DNA of 64,000 nucleotides from Novosphingobium sp. (GCF_039595395.1 NZ_JBCNLP010000006.1:191001-255000), one strand, 5' to 3'; positions 25,508-34,675 are shown, counted from the first letter of the stretch. Program-made: numbers and translations. The notes: generated by a model from the letters alone, not told the origin.

Positions 25508-26308
25508 ATGAGATTGGACCACAAGCTGCGTGGCGAGTTGATCGCGGAGGTGATCGCCGTGGTGATCATCATCACGCTGGGCGATTCGGCGGCGGCGATG
25601 ATCACGCTCTATGATCCCAGCCCCTATGCCACCGCCTATTGGGGCGTGTGCATCGCCTGGGGTCTGGCGGTGACTCTAGCCATTTTCGTGACCGGCGCGG
25701 TGTCGGGCACCCATGCCAATCCGGCGGTAACGCTGGCGCTGACGCTGTTTCGCGGTTTCCCCAGGGAAAAGGTGCTGCCTTACTGGATCGCTCAGGTGAT
25801 CGGCGGTTTCATCGGCGCGGCGCTGGTGCTGCAGCTCTATCATCCGGTCATCGACGCCTACAATGCCGCCCATGGCCTGACCCGCGCGGGCGGCGGCGCG
25901 GCGGGTGTGTTCTTCACCCATCCGGGGCCGCATATCCTGCCGATGCATGCTTTCTGGGACGAGGTGATCCTGACCGCCATCCTGCTGCTGGGCATTTTCG
26001 CCATCACCGATGAATACAACACCAGCGCCCCCATGGCCAATTCGGGTGCGCTGATGATCGGGTTGCTGGTGGCCACCATCGGCGCTTCGGGCGGCTTTCT
26101 GGAGGCCTGGGCGATCAACCCCGCGCGTGACCTCGGGCCGCGCCTGCTGGCGTGGCTGGCGGGATGGGACGCCTCGGCCTTTCCCGGTCCTGACAATTAC
26201 TGGTGGGTGCCGATTGCGGCGCCTTTGCTGGGCGGCGTTGTGGGCGCGGGGATCTATCAGTTCCTGATCAAGCCCTACTTGCCCAAGGACCGCAAGATTT
26301 TGCAATAA
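25508..26308 (+). CDS. glpF: Glycerol uptake facilitator, MIP/aquaporin family
   Basis: A 266-residue inner-membrane channel for glycerol. Both NPA boxes are present: HANPAVTLALTLF near residue 76 and INPARDLGPRLLAW near 202. The Asp after the second NPA box (NPARD) is the mark of glyceroporins rather than water-only channels. Six membrane segments are visible. The ATG at 25508 follows GAGAGG by six bases; the ATG at 25502 is too close, and earlier ones (25448, 25487) are less likely. glpK follows after 63 bp. The gap before glpK contains a duplicated CCAGCCCGC-type string of unknown meaning. Confidence 0.93.
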   Translation: MRLDHKLRGELIAEVIAVVIIITLGDSAAAMITLYDPSPYATAYWGVCIAWGLAVTLAIFVTGAVSGTHANPAVTLALTLFRGFPREKVLPYWIAQVIGGFIGAALVLQLYHPVIDAYNAAHGLTRAGGGAAGVFFTHPGPHILPMHAFWDEVILTAILLLGIFAITDEYNTSAPMANSGALMIGLLVATIGASGGFLEAWAINPARDLGPRLLAWLAGWDASAFPGPDNYWWVPIAAPLLGGVVGAGIYQFLIKPYLPKDRKILQ

Positions 26309-26371
26309 AACAGGCCGCGCCAGCCTTTTAGCCAGCCCGCTTTCGGCCAGCCCGCCTTTGGAGAGTTCCTG

Positions 26372-27856
26372 ATGACCCTAGCCCGCCATATCCTCGCCAT
26401 CGATCAGGGCACCACGTCGACGCGCTCGATCGTGTTCGATGACGCCGCGCGCCCGGTCGCCACCGCGCAGAGCGAGTTCGCGCAGCATTACCCCGAGCCG
26501 GGCTGGGTCGAGCATGATCCCGAGGACATCTGGCGCGACACGCTGGCCACCGCGCGCGAGGCGATCGAAAAGAGCGGCGTCGGGGCGGGGGGCATCGCGG
26601 GCATCGGCATCACCAACCAGCGCGAAACCGTGGTGGTGTGGGAGCGGGCGAGCGGCAAGCCTATCCACAATGCCATCGTCTGGCAGGACCGCCGCACCGC
26701 GCGGCTGTGCGGCGAGCTGAAGGCGGATGGTGCGGAACCCGATGTGCGCGCCCGCACCGGCCTGCTGCTCGATCCCTATTTTTCCGGCACCAAGCTGGCG
26801 TGGATTCTCGACCATGTCGAGGGCGCGCGGGCGCGGGCCGAAAAGGGCGAGCTGGCTTTCGGCACCATCGACAGCTTTCTGCTCTGGCGGCTGACCGGCG
26901 GCAAGGTGCATGCCACCGATGTGACCAATGCGGGCCGCACCCTGCTCTACAACATCCGTGAGCAGCGCTGGGATGAGGAGCTGTGCCGCCTGCTGCGCGT
27001 GCCGATGCAGATGCTGCCCGAAGTCCATGACAATGCCCATATCTTCGGCATCACCGACAAGAGCCTGCTGGGCGCGGAAATCCCCATCGCGGGCATTGCC
27101 GGGGACCAGCAGGCAGCGCTGTTCGGGCAGGCCTGTTTTCAGCCGGGCATGGCCAAATCAACCTATGGCACGGGCTGCTTCATGCTGCTCAACACCGGGG
27201 CGCAGGCGCTGGAGTCGCAGAACCGTCTGCTCACCACGCCCGCCTATCGCCTGAACGGGCAGATGACCTATGCGCTGGAAGGCTCGATCTTTGTCGCGGG
27301 GGCGGCGATCAAATGGCTGCGCGACGGCATCGGCGTGATCACCAGCGCGCGCCAGACCAACGATATGGCAACGCAGGTGCCCGACAACAACGGCGTCTAT
27401 ATGGTTCCCGCCTTTGTGGGGCTGGGCGCTCCGCACTGGAACCCGGACGCGCGGGGCGCGATCTTCGGCCTGACGCTGGGGGCCACGCAGGCTCACCTGG
27501 CCCGTGCCGCGCTGGAGGCCGTGGCCTATCAGACGATGGATCTGGCCAGCGCCATGATCGAGGATGGCAGCGCGCGGCCCGAAGCCCTGCGCGTGGATGG
27601 CGGCATGGCTGCCAATGACTGGCTGTGCCAGTTCCTGGCCGACATGCTCGACGCGCCGGTGGAGCGGCCGGTGCATCTGGAAACCACGGCGCTGGGCGCG
27701 GCCTTCCACGCCGGGCTGGCCACGGGCGTCTGGCCCGATCTGGATGCGCTGGCGGCAACCTGGACGCAGGGCGACCTCTTCACGCCCGCCATGAAGAAGG
27801 CCGAGCGCGACGCGCTGGCCGCCGGCTGGCACGATGCGGTGCGCCGTACGCTGTAA
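26372..27856 (+). CDS. glpK: Glycerol kinase
   Basis: Phosphorylates glycerol to glycerol 3-phosphate with ATP. 494 residues, the usual size. FGGY-family signatures: IDQGTTSTRSIVFD at the N-terminus, GIGITNQRETVVVWERASGKPIHNAIVWQDRRT near 72-104, STYGTGCFMLLNTG near 267, GSIFVAGAAIKWLRD near 305 and RVDGGMAANDWLCQFLADML near 409. GGAGAG lies six bases before the ATG. It is downstream of glpF and completes the pathway with glpD. The convergent Dabb gene ends three bases from its stop. Confidence 0.96.
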   Translation: MTLARHILAIDQGTTSTRSIVFDDAARPVATAQSEFAQHYPEPGWVEHDPEDIWRDTLATAREAIEKSGVGAGGIAGIGITNQRETVVVWERASGKPIHNAIVWQDRRTARLCGELKADGAEPDVRARTGLLLDPYFSGTKLAWILDHVEGARARAEKGELAFGTIDSFLLWRLTGGKVHATDVTNAGRTLLYNIREQRWDEELCRLLRVPMQMLPEVHDNAHIFGITDKSLLGAEIPIAGIAGDQQAALFGQACFQPGMAKSTYGTGCFMLLNTGAQALESQNRLLTTPAYRLNGQMTYALEGSIFVAGAAIKWLRDGIGVITSARQTNDMATQVPDNNGVYMVPAFVGLGAPHWNPDARGAIFGLTLGATQAHLARAALEAVAYQTMDLASAMIEDGSARPEALRVDGGMAANDWLCQFLADMLDAPVERPVHLETTALGAAFHAGLATGVWPDLDALAATWTQGDLFTPAMKKAERDALAAGWHDAVRRTL

Positions 27857-27859
27857 GGC

Positions 27860-28165
27860 TTACGGCAGCGTCTCGACATCATAGACCACCACCTTCGACC
27901 AGAGGTGGCTGCAGGTCTCGACGAAGCGCTGGTGGATGGGGTGGCTCTGATAGGCGGCCTGATCGGCAAGACTGTCGAAGACCATCAGTTCGGAGACGGC
28001 AAAGCCGCTGTCGACGACATCGCGCTGCTCGGTCGAGGCCGGGATGCCGATCTGCAGCGAGCGGATCAGGGGTATCTCGCCCAGCGTTTTCAGGCCGCGC
28101 ACCAGAGTGTCGCGATCCTCCAGCGATGCGGGATTCTTGAGCCAGAAGAAGGCATGATGCAGCAT
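27860..28165 (-). CDS. Dabb (stress-responsive alpha/beta barrel) family protein
   Basis: A 101-residue dimeric ferredoxin-like-fold protein. MLHHAFFWLKNPASLEDRDTLVRGLKTL at the N-terminus, GFAVSELMVFDSLADQAAYQSHPIHQRFVE in the middle and VVVYDVE at the end match the Dabb domain. Members include polyketide cyclase-like enzymes and proteins of unknown role. It lies 22 bp after an exported cupin gene on the same strand, so the two are likely co-transcribed. No catalytic assignment is possible. Confidence 0.8.
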   Translation of the reverse strand: MLHHAFFWLKNPASLEDRDTLVRGLKTLGEIPLIRSLQIGIPASTEQRDVVDSGFAVSELMVFDSLADQAAYQSHPIHQRFVETCSHLWSKVVVYDVETLP

Positions 28166-28187
28166 GAAAGCGGCTCCTTGGGTTGGG

Positions 28188-28706
28188 TTATTGGCTGGCC
28201 GAAGGGATCTTGATGCCCAGCAGCACCAGCCCCTCGCCCTCGATCCCGAAATAGTGAGGCATGCCCGCCGGGATCAGAAAGACATCGCCGCGTTTCAGCG
28301 CCCTTTTGGTGCCGCCCTGGATTTCCCCGCCTTCCAGCAGGCCGGGATGGGTTTCGTGGCTCTGGGTCATGGTGCCGCCTGACAGCATCCATCCGCTGCC
28401 CTGCATCACCGTGACATACTCTGCCTCGCGCACATGCACCGCTGGCGGCCGGGGACGATGCCAGTATTCCAGCGCCGCCGTGGTGCCATTGGCCAGCAGC
28501 ACAGGCTGCCAGAGCAATGAGGTGTCGGGCTTGACCCGCGCTTTCATCGCGGAGATCTGCGCCCCCAGATCGTCTGCCGAAATCAGCGCGGCGCCATGGC
28601 TGGCCTCGATCGGCAGGGGCGCCGTATCGGCGGCCTGCGATGGAACCGCATGCAGCATCGCGAGGACTGCCATCGCTGTTGCTCCCATCACGCGCCAATG
28701 AGCCAT
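28188..28706 (-). CDS. Exported cupin-domain protein
   Basis: A protein of 172 residues with a signal peptide (MAHWRVMGATAMAVLAMLHAVPSQA) and one cupin domain: HRPRPPAVHVREAEYVTVMQGSGWMLSGG (His and Glu metal-ligand positions), then LKRGDVFLIPAGMPHYFGIEGEGLVLLGIKI. It is therefore a periplasmic metal-binding cupin. The start at 28706 follows GGGGAGAG by five bases; the frame continues upstream to 28748 without support. Its partner downstream is the Dabb gene. Function is unknown; small-molecule isomerase, dioxygenase or sugar-binding activities are all possible in this fold. Confidence 0.8.
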   Translation of the reverse strand: MAHWRVMGATAMAVLAMLHAVPSQAADTAPLPIEASHGAALISADDLGAQISAMKARVKPDTSLLWQPVLLANGTTAALEYWHRPRPPAVHVREAEYVTVMQGSGWMLSGGTMTQSHETHPGLLEGGEIQGGTKRALKRGDVFLIPAGMPHYFGIEGEGLVLLGIKIPSASQ

Positions 28707-28975
28707 ATGATCTCTCCCCTTTGTGGTGGTGCGTTTGTGGCTTTCCACCCTCGGAGATAACCTAAACCATTTACCTCAGGGGAAAAGCCCCCTGATAGAG
28801 GATGAAACCGTATGCTGAGTGCCGTCGCCCGCCTCCGGCTGAGAATGCTTCCTTGCTCGACGGCAATGACCGCTTTTCACCTATACTGCGGATTGATGTG
28901 CCATTCTTGACAAGAAAATGACGTTTTATCTTGTGAACGGTGTCTCTATACATGCTCTCGTCAGGAGAGCGTGAC

Positions 28976-29353
28976 ATGCTGAACCGCAAGCTTCTCTTAT
29001 CCTTGATGCTGGCCTCCATCGCTACGGCGTGCCATGCGCAGCCGCCCACCAAGCTGACCAATGGTCGCGCCACCACCGCTGTCCGGGCCCTGCTTGGCCT
29101 GGATCAGGTGCGCGTCGTGCTGGGAACCTGCAAGGCGGCCTTGAATGCGAAGCCGGAAGGGGCAACGGCCTGCACGTTCCTGGTCGTTTCCGGCGGCGGA
29201 ACATCCGAATCGCAGGCGGATTTCCGCTGGTCCGGGCGAGAATGGACCGCCACCCCCAGCGAATCCCAGACAATCCTGCCTTTCCCGGATCCGGTGCTGG
29301 CGGATGTTCATTCATGGTCGAAGATCGACGACAATGCCGGGCCCATTGGTTGA
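28976..29353 (+). CDS. Small exported protein, unknown function
   Basis: A 125-residue protein with an N-terminal export signal MLNRKLLLSLMLASIATACHAQ. Cys18 could be a lipobox cysteine, although ATAC is not canonical; cleavage after CHA is the alternative. The mature part has two cysteines (GTCKAALN, ATACTFLVV) that could form a disulfide and a beta-rich SESQADFRWSGREWTATPS stretch. AGGAGAG precedes the ATG. Its stop overlaps an in-frame ATG (29353) of the following deacetylase frame (TGATG). I recognise no family. The preceding 269 bp (28707-28975) are relatively AT-rich and hold no gene. Confidence 0.65.
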   Translation: MLNRKLLLSLMLASIATACHAQPPTKLTNGRATTAVRALLGLDQVRVVLGTCKAALNAKPEGATACTFLVVSGGGTSESQADFRWSGREWTATPSESQTILPFPDPVLADVHSWSKIDDNAGPIG

Positions 29354-29472
29354 TGCCCCCGGAAGCCCGCCCTGCCTTCGATCTGGCTGGCCCCTTTTTT
29401 TGCGCAAAATGCCGGGGTGGCGTGACCGCAAGAGGCTCGACGGGCGTGGTCAGGGCCGTTAACGCCCGGGGG

Positions 29473-30369
29473 ATGCTGCATGTCGTCCACCATCCGGGCT
29501 ATGTTGTCGCCACCGACAGCCCCGGCACCTTTCCGCATGACAAATATGCTCTGGTCATGCGCGCGCTGGGCGAAAGCGGCGCGGCGATGACGGTGCATGT
29601 GCCCGAGATCATGCCCAGAGCCTGGCTCGAGGCGGTCCATGATCCGACCTATGTCGAGGAGGTCGTCACCTGCAAGGTTCCCGCTGAAAAACAACGCAGG
29701 ATCGGCTTCGCGATCGACGAGCGGATTTCGCGCAGATCGCAACTGTCGCCGGGCGGAACATGGCTGGCGGCAAAGCTGGCGTTGCGGCACGGCTATGCCG
29801 CCAACAGCGCGGGCGGCAGCCACCATGCTCTGGCGGAGACCGGGGCAGGATACTGTGTTTTCAACGATCTGGCGGTCGCTGCCAACAGGTTGATCGCAGA
29901 GGGAGATGCCTCACGCATCCTGATTTTGGATCTCGACGTGCATCAGGGCGATGGGACCGCAGCACTCACGGCAGGGCGTGGCGACGTTTTCACGCTGTCC
30001 CTGCACGCCGAGAAGAATTTTCCCGCGCGAAAGGCGCGTTCGTCGCTGGACATCGCCTTGCCCGACCTGACAGGCGACGCCGCTTACCTCGAAGCGCTGA
30101 GTGGCTGCCTGCCCGGTGTTCTCGACCATTTTGTGCCGGACCTCATCCTTCTGCAGGGCGGTGTCGATGCCCATAGGGACGACCGCCTGGGGCGGTTGGC
30201 CCTCACCGATGACGGGCTTGCGGCACGCGATCACATGGTGTCGTCGCAGGCGCGGCTTCGAGGGATACCGCTGGCGAGCACGCTGGGCGGGGGATATGGC
30301 CCGGACCGGGAGGCGGTGGCCTTGAGACATGCCCGCACGATCCTGACGCTGGCTGCCCCGTTCGGCTAG
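29473..30369 (+). CDS. Histone deacetylase/AcuC/AphA family protein
   Basis: A zinc amidohydrolase of the arginase-deacetylase fold, 298 residues. The active-site strings are GGSHHALAETGAGYCVFNDLAVAA (tandem His, then the Tyr-Cys-Phe-Asn-Asp motif), LDLDVHQGDGTA (Asp and His zinc ligands) and LQGGVDAHRDDRLGRLALT (Asp ligand). Bacterial members deacetylate polyamines, acetoin-related or protein substrates. MLHVVHHPGY is the normal family N-terminus, so 29473 is chosen. However, the frame is open back to an ATG at 29353 that overlaps the previous stop; that would add 40 residues including CAKC. Confidence 0.85.
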   Translation: MLHVVHHPGYVVATDSPGTFPHDKYALVMRALGESGAAMTVHVPEIMPRAWLEAVHDPTYVEEVVTCKVPAEKQRRIGFAIDERISRRSQLSPGGTWLAAKLALRHGYAANSAGGSHHALAETGAGYCVFNDLAVAANRLIAEGDASRILILDLDVHQGDGTAALTAGRGDVFTLSLHAEKNFPARKARSSLDIALPDLTGDAAYLEALSGCLPGVLDHFVPDLILLQGGVDAHRDDRLGRLALTDDGLAARDHMVSSQARLRGIPLASTLGGGYGPDREAVALRHARTILTLAAPFG

Positions 30370-30392
30370 GCAAGCTGTCACGGGCTGTCTGG

Positions 30393-30414
30393 ACATCCGG
30401 CGAAAGCCGGATGT
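30393..30414. other. Hairpin with GAAA loop after the deacetylase gene
   Basis: ACATCCGGC (30393-30401) and GCCGGATGT (30406-30414) form a perfect 9-bp stem with a GAAA tetraloop, 24 bp after the deacetylase stop. No T-run follows, so it may act as an mRNA 3' stabiliser or a weak terminator. Confidence 0.6.
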
Positions 30415-30535
30415 GAGGCACCGGCCCTTCCGAAGGCACGCCAGCTGGGAGAGGCAAAGCGCGATAAAGCAGGGTTGCGATGCTTCCCCTGTCGTCCTAG
30501 CCCCTTGCCGATCGTTTCACGGAGTCTCCTGCCCC

Positions 30536-32485
30536 ATGCGCCTTCCCGCCTGCGTGCTTCTGGCCGCCACCATGCTGGCCTCTCCTGTCCAGTCTCAAAC
30601 CACGCCGCAAGCCGCGCCCCAGGCCGCCCCGGAGCCCATCCACGGCTATGACGGGCTGGCTCTCGCGCCGAAGGGAGATCGTCTGGCCGCAGTGGAACCG
30701 GCGGGCAAGGATCATTCCGCCATCGTCCTGCGCGCCGCGACGGATGGCCATGTGCTGACCACGCTCGATCCTTGCGGCACCTGCACCTATGCTGGCCTGA
30801 GCTTTGCGCAGGATGGCGCTCTGGCCTTTGTTGCGCGCGACCGTGCCAAGGGAACCTCCAGCCTGATGCTGGCGCAGGACGGCCAGCTCCGCACGCTGGC
30901 CACCATTGCCGGACTTGCGGCCACGCCACGCTTCTCGCCCGATGGCCAGCGCGTGGCGCTGCTGGTGACTCTGGGTGCATCAAAGGAAACCGGGGCGACA
31001 CAGGCCGGAGCCCGGCAGGTGGGCGAGATCGGCGACAAGAGTGACGAACAGCGTCTGGCGCTTTTCGACCGCAAGGCCAGCCTCGCCAGCGCCGATATCA
31101 GGCCGCTGACCCCTGCCGACCGCTACATCTATGAATATGACTGGGCGCCTGACGGGCGCAGCCTGGTCGTCACCAGCGCGGTGGGCAATGGCGACAACAA
31201 CTGGTGGGTGGCCACGCTGGACGCGGTGGATGCCGCCACCGGCGCCCTGCGCACCATCGCCAAGCCCGCCACCCAGATCAACATGCCCCGCGTCTCCCCG
31301 GACGGCAAAACCGTGGCCTTCATCGGCGGCGTGATGAGCGATTTCGGCTCGATCGGCGGTGATGTCTGGACCGTGGCTCTGGCCGGCGGCACGCCCGCCA
31401 ACCGCACGGCGGGCGACAAGGCCACCGTCAACGCGATCGACTGGACCACGGGCGGCCTGCGCGGCACCCGCCTTGCCGGTGACAGCGCGCAACTGGTGTC
31501 GTGGGGGGCAACCGGCCCCGCGAAGGTCCTGTGGAGCGCCCCGGTGAGCCTTGGCGCCGGCGATGGCCGTGCCGTGTGGTCGGCCGATGGGAGCCATGTG
31601 GCCAGCGTGCGGCAGGATTTCACCCATGGCCCCGCCATTCTGGCAGGCACCGCCACTGCCCCGCGCATCCTCACCCATGACAATGACAGGCTGCCCGCCC
31701 TTGCCCGCGCGCGCAGCGTGACATGGACCAATGATGGCTTCACCGTGCAGGGCTGGGTTCTGGCGCCGCTCACCGCTGAAAACGCGGCCAAGGCGCCGAT
31801 GGTGACGATCGTCCACGGCGGCCCCGCGGCGGCCAACGAACCGCGCTATGTGCAAAAGGGCACCGTGGCGGATCTGCTGGCCAAGGGCTATTACGTCTTC
31901 TACCCCAATCCGCGCGGATCCTATGGGCAGGGTGAGGCCTTCACTGCTGCCAACCGGCGTGACTTCGGCGGCGGCGACTTGCGCGACATCCTGACGGGCA
32001 TCGATGCGGTGGAGAAGATCGCCCCCATCGACGACAGCCGCCTTGGCCTGACCGGGGGCAGCTATGGCGGCTTCATGTCGATGTGGGCGAACACGCAGAC
32101 CAGCCGCTTCAAGGCCATCGTCGCGGCGGCGGGCCTGTCGAACTGGATCAGCTATTACGGCACCAACGGGATCGACCAGTGGATGCTGCCCTTCTTCGGC
32201 AAGACCATGTATGACGATCCGGCCGCCTATCGCGCGGCTTCGGCCATCGACTTCATCAAGCAGGCGAAGACCCCCACCTTCATCTATGTGGGCGAGCGCG
32301 ATATCGAGGTGCCGCCCACGCAGTCGGTGGAATATTGGCACGCGCTCCATGATCTGGGCGTGCCGACCAGCCTGGTGATCTACCCGGACGAAGGCCACCG
32401 CCTGCGCCAGCCCGCCCATATCAAGGATGCCGCCGCCCGCACCGTCGCCTGGTTCGACACTTATCTGGCTGCTGGCAAGCCCTGA
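30536..32485 (+). CDS. S9 family peptidase (prolyl oligopeptidase type), exported
   Basis: A protein of 649 residues with a signal peptide (MRLPACVLLAATMLASPVQSQ), an N-terminal beta-propeller made of repeated YDGLALAPKGDRLAAV, PRFSPDGQRVALLV and PRVSPDGKTVAFIGG blades, and a C-terminal alpha/beta hydrolase domain. The catalytic triad is Ser in LTGGSYGGFMSMW near 507, Asp in YVGERDIEVP near 585 and His in PDEGHRLRQP near 622. It should cleave short peptides or acyl-peptides in the periplasm. The start at 30536 is chosen because the signal peptide begins there; the frame is open upstream. GGAG lies 11 bases before the ATG. Confidence 0.9.
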   Translation: MRLPACVLLAATMLASPVQSQTTPQAAPQAAPEPIHGYDGLALAPKGDRLAAVEPAGKDHSAIVLRAATDGHVLTTLDPCGTCTYAGLSFAQDGALAFVARDRAKGTSSLMLAQDGQLRTLATIAGLAATPRFSPDGQRVALLVTLGASKETGATQAGARQVGEIGDKSDEQRLALFDRKASLASADIRPLTPADRYIYEYDWAPDGRSLVVTSAVGNGDNNWWVATLDAVDAATGALRTIAKPATQINMPRVSPDGKTVAFIGGVMSDFGSIGGDVWTVALAGGTPANRTAGDKATVNAIDWTTGGLRGTRLAGDSAQLVSWGATGPAKVLWSAPVSLGAGDGRAVWSADGSHVASVRQDFTHGPAILAGTATAPRILTHDNDRLPALARARSVTWTNDGFTVQGWVLAPLTAENAAKAPMVTIVHGGPAAANEPRYVQKGTVADLLAKGYYVFYPNPRGSYGQGEAFTAANRRDFGGGDLRDILTGIDAVEKIAPIDDSRLGLTGGSYGGFMSMWANTQTSRFKAIVAAAGLSNWISYYGTNGIDQWMLPFFGKTMYDDPAAYRAASAIDFIKQAKTPTFIYVGERDIEVPPTQSVEYWHALHDLGVPTSLVIYPDEGHRLRQPAHIKDAAARTVAWFDTYLAAGKP

Positions 32486-32639
32486 GAGTCCGTTTGGAAA
32501 ATGCGCGAAAGCGCATTTTCCTGAGCAGCACCAGCCCTCCCCCCCCCCCGGCCACCCATCGGTCGTATCCTGTGGGTGGCCGGGCGGGGGAGAGGCTTGG
32601 TGTCGCAAATTCGGCTTCGCCGAATTTCCAAATAGCCGC
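32486..32639. repeat. Intergenic block of three consecutive hairpins
   Basis: Between convergent genes. First, GGAAAATGCGC (32496-32506) with GCGCATTTTCC (32511-32521), an 11-bp perfect stem with GAAA loop. Second, GGCCACCCA (32550-32558) with TGGGTGGCC (32573-32581), extended by a C11 tract against a G-rich arm to give a bulged stem of about 20 bp (32537-32592). Third, AAATTCGGC (32607-32615) with GCCGAATTT (32619-32627). No long T-run is present. The composite looks like an intergenic palindromic repeat of the REP kind, but only one copy is in this window. Confidence 0.7.
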
Positions 32640-33983
32640 TCAGGCCGGGCGCGCGCTGTGCGTGCCCGGCGGAACATCCTGGCTGTTGTGCTCGGACTCT
32701 CCCTCGGGCGCCGCCTCTTCCCAGCGCGCCGGCAGGGTGATGCCCACCTGGAAGCCGACAGGCAGCCGGTTTTTCAGGACGATCATCCCGTCATGGACGA
32801 CCACCGCGCGCCTGGCGATGGCCAGACCCAGCCCGAAGCCACCCGTCTCGCCCTCGCCCCGATGGAAGGGCTCGAACAGGCGCGAAAGCTGCTCGGGAGG
32901 CACGCCGGGCCCCTCATCCTCGATCTGGACAACGATCCGGTCGGCTTCCTCGGACAGGGTGACCCGGATCGTGCCGTTCCGGGGTGAGAAACGCAGCGCA
33001 TTGCGCAACACATTTTCGAAAGCACGTCGCAGCAATTCGGCATCGCCCGCGACATCTGCGTGAAAGCCCTCCGGCATGCTGGCGTGGCAAAAGAGGTCGA
33101 TCCGCACATTTTTCGCTTCGCTTTCAAAGCGGACGTCGGCCAGAATGTCTTCGATCAGCGAACGCAGATGGACGAAATGCTCCAGCGGAGCGCTGGCGCT
33201 TTCCAGCCGCGACAGGGTGAGCAGACTGCCGGCCATCGCATCCAGCCGCCGCGCTTCCTGCTCGATGCGGTCGAGGGCGGTCACCGCGCCCTCGGGCTTT
33301 TGCCGGGCCAGGGCGATGGCCAGTTGCAGGCGGGCGAGCGGCGATCGCAATTCATGCGACATGTCATCGATGAGCTGGCTGCGCGACAGCACAAGCTGCT
33401 CGACCTTTTCGGCCATGCCGTCGAAATCGCGGGCGAGATCCGCGATCTCGTCGCGGCGGCGCCCCATGCGCGCGGCCAGACGCACCCCCAGATCGCCGCG
33501 CGCAAAGCGCTCCAGCCCCTCACGCAGGGCCCGGATCGGCAGCGCGAGATAGAGGCCCAGAATGGCCGCGAAGATCAGGCCCGACAGGATGCCGCTGATG
33601 TAGAAGATCAGCGGCGGGGTGATGCCGCCCTTGTTGAATTTGCGTGGCAGGCGGTAAAAGATGCGCCAATGGCGGCCATCGGGCGCGGTCGCCTGCGCGG
33701 TGGTGGCCTGGGCGCCGGGGGGAGGCGCAGCGCCATCGGCGGCCACGACCAGCGTGGGATTGGCGCCCCCGGTCAGAGCGACCGGGATGGCCTGGGGGCC
33801 CTCATGGGTGATGATGGCGGCGGCCATCTGTTCCAGACGCGGGGCGGCATAGCGCTCCAGATCGTTGGCCCAATAGGGATGGTGGCGTTCGATGACGATG
33901 AACAGCGTCCACAGCACACCCAATTGCCCGAAAAAGACGCAGCAAAAGGCGGTGAAGATCTTCCAGAACAGCCTGCCCTTCAT
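32640..33983 (-). CDS. Membrane sensor histidine kinase, CpxA/OmpR-pathway type
   Basis: A 447-residue kinase: TM1 (about 7-28), a periplasmic domain of about 110 residues, TM2 near 130-150 (PLIFYISGILSGLIFAAILGLYL), HAMP (RALREGLERFARGDLGVRL), HisKA with phospho-acceptor in DDMSHELRSPLARLQ, and HATPase with FENVLRNALRF, DEGPGVP and GFGLGLAIARR. The start overlaps the response regulator stop (ATGA at 33980-33983), so they form one unit. An RND efflux operon is divergent, and a periplasmic region sensing envelope or drug stress is the expected input. The layout and motifs match CpxA-like kinases rather than a named orthologue. Confidence 0.93.
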   Translation of the reverse strand: MKGRLFWKIFTAFCCVFFGQLGVLWTLFIVIERHHPYWANDLERYAAPRLEQMAAAIITHEGPQAIPVALTGGANPTLVVAADGAAPPPGAQATTAQATAPDGRHWRIFYRLPRKFNKGGITPPLIFYISGILSGLIFAAILGLYLALPIRALREGLERFARGDLGVRLAARMGRRRDEIADLARDFDGMAEKVEQLVLSRSQLIDDMSHELRSPLARLQLAIALARQKPEGAVTALDRIEQEARRLDAMAGSLLTLSRLESASAPLEHFVHLRSLIEDILADVRFESEAKNVRIDLFCHASMPEGFHADVAGDAELLRRAFENVLRNALRFSPRNGTIRVTLSEEADRIVVQIEDEGPGVPPEQLSRLFEPFHRGEGETGGFGLGLAIARRAVVVHDGMIVLKNRLPVGFQVGITLPARWEEAAPEGESEHNSQDVPPGTHSARPA

Positions 33984-34675
33984 GGTGCCACCTCCAGCCG
34001 CCAGCCGATGCCGCGCACCGTGGCGATGCGCAGGCGTTCGCGGCTGGCGCGTTCCAGCTTTTGCCGCAGATTGGAAATATGAACGTCGATCGAGCGGTCA
34101 TAGCTTTCCCGCCGCCGTCCCAGCAGGCGCAGCGACAGCTCGTCCTTGGTCGAGACGCGCTCGCCCCCGCGCAGCAGGATTTCCAGCAGGTTGAACTCGG
34201 TCGCGGTCAGTTCCAGGGCCATGCCCTCCCACCCGGCCCAGCGCCGCGCGGCATCCAGCGCCAGAGCGCCGAGCCGCAGATGGTCGCCGCTGGCCGCCCG
34301 CCGCGCCGGGCGGCGCAGCACGGCGCGCAGCCGCGCCACCAGTTCGGGCGGGAAATAGGGTTTGGCGACATAATCATCCGCGCCCAGCTCCAGCCCGATG
34401 ACGCGTTCGGTGTCGTTGCTCTTGGCGGTCAGCATGATGACGGGCACGTCGCTCGTCCCCCTTATCGCGCGCAGCAGGTCGATGCCATTGCCCCCCGGCA
34501 GCATCACATCGAGGATCACCGCGTCATAATGGCCCGAGAGCGCCGCCTCGCGTCCATCGGGCAGGGTGTGCACGGCGCGGCAGGCAAAGCCTTCCCCCTC
34601 CAGATATTCGGCGAGCATCTGGGTGAGGGCGGCATCGTCATCGACCAGCAGAATGTTGAAGGCAGGCGTGTTCAT
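33980..34675 (-). CDS. OmpR/PhoB-family response regulator
   Basis: A 231-residue regulator with receiver domain LLVDDDAALTQMLAEYLE, phospho-Asp in VILDVMLPGG near 53, LTAKSN and Lys in DDYVAKPYFPPEL near 102. The C-terminal winged helix reads LELTATEFNLLEILLRGGERVSTKDELS and RSIDVHISNLRQKLE. It is paired with the downstream kinase by a 4-base overlap and divergent from the efflux operon. Its likely target is the TTACAC direct repeat in the 115-bp gap, which would give autoregulation and efflux control together. Confidence 0.94.
   Translation of the reverse strand: MNTPAFNILLVDDDAALTQMLAEYLEGEGFACRAVHTLPDGREAALSGHYDAVILDVMLPGGNGIDLLRAIRGTSDVPVIMLTAKSNDTERVIGLELGADDYVAKPYFPPELVARLRAVLRRPARRAASGDHLRLGALALDAARRWAGWEGMALELTATEFNLLEILLRGGERVSTKDELSLRLLGRRRESYDRSIDVHISNLRQKLERASRERLRIATVRGIGWRLEVAP

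Noticed and set aside
29386..29396. T7 run taken as an intrinsic terminator before the deacetylase gene
   Set aside because: No stable hairpin precedes the T-run, and the run lies within an open frame continuous with the deacetylase.
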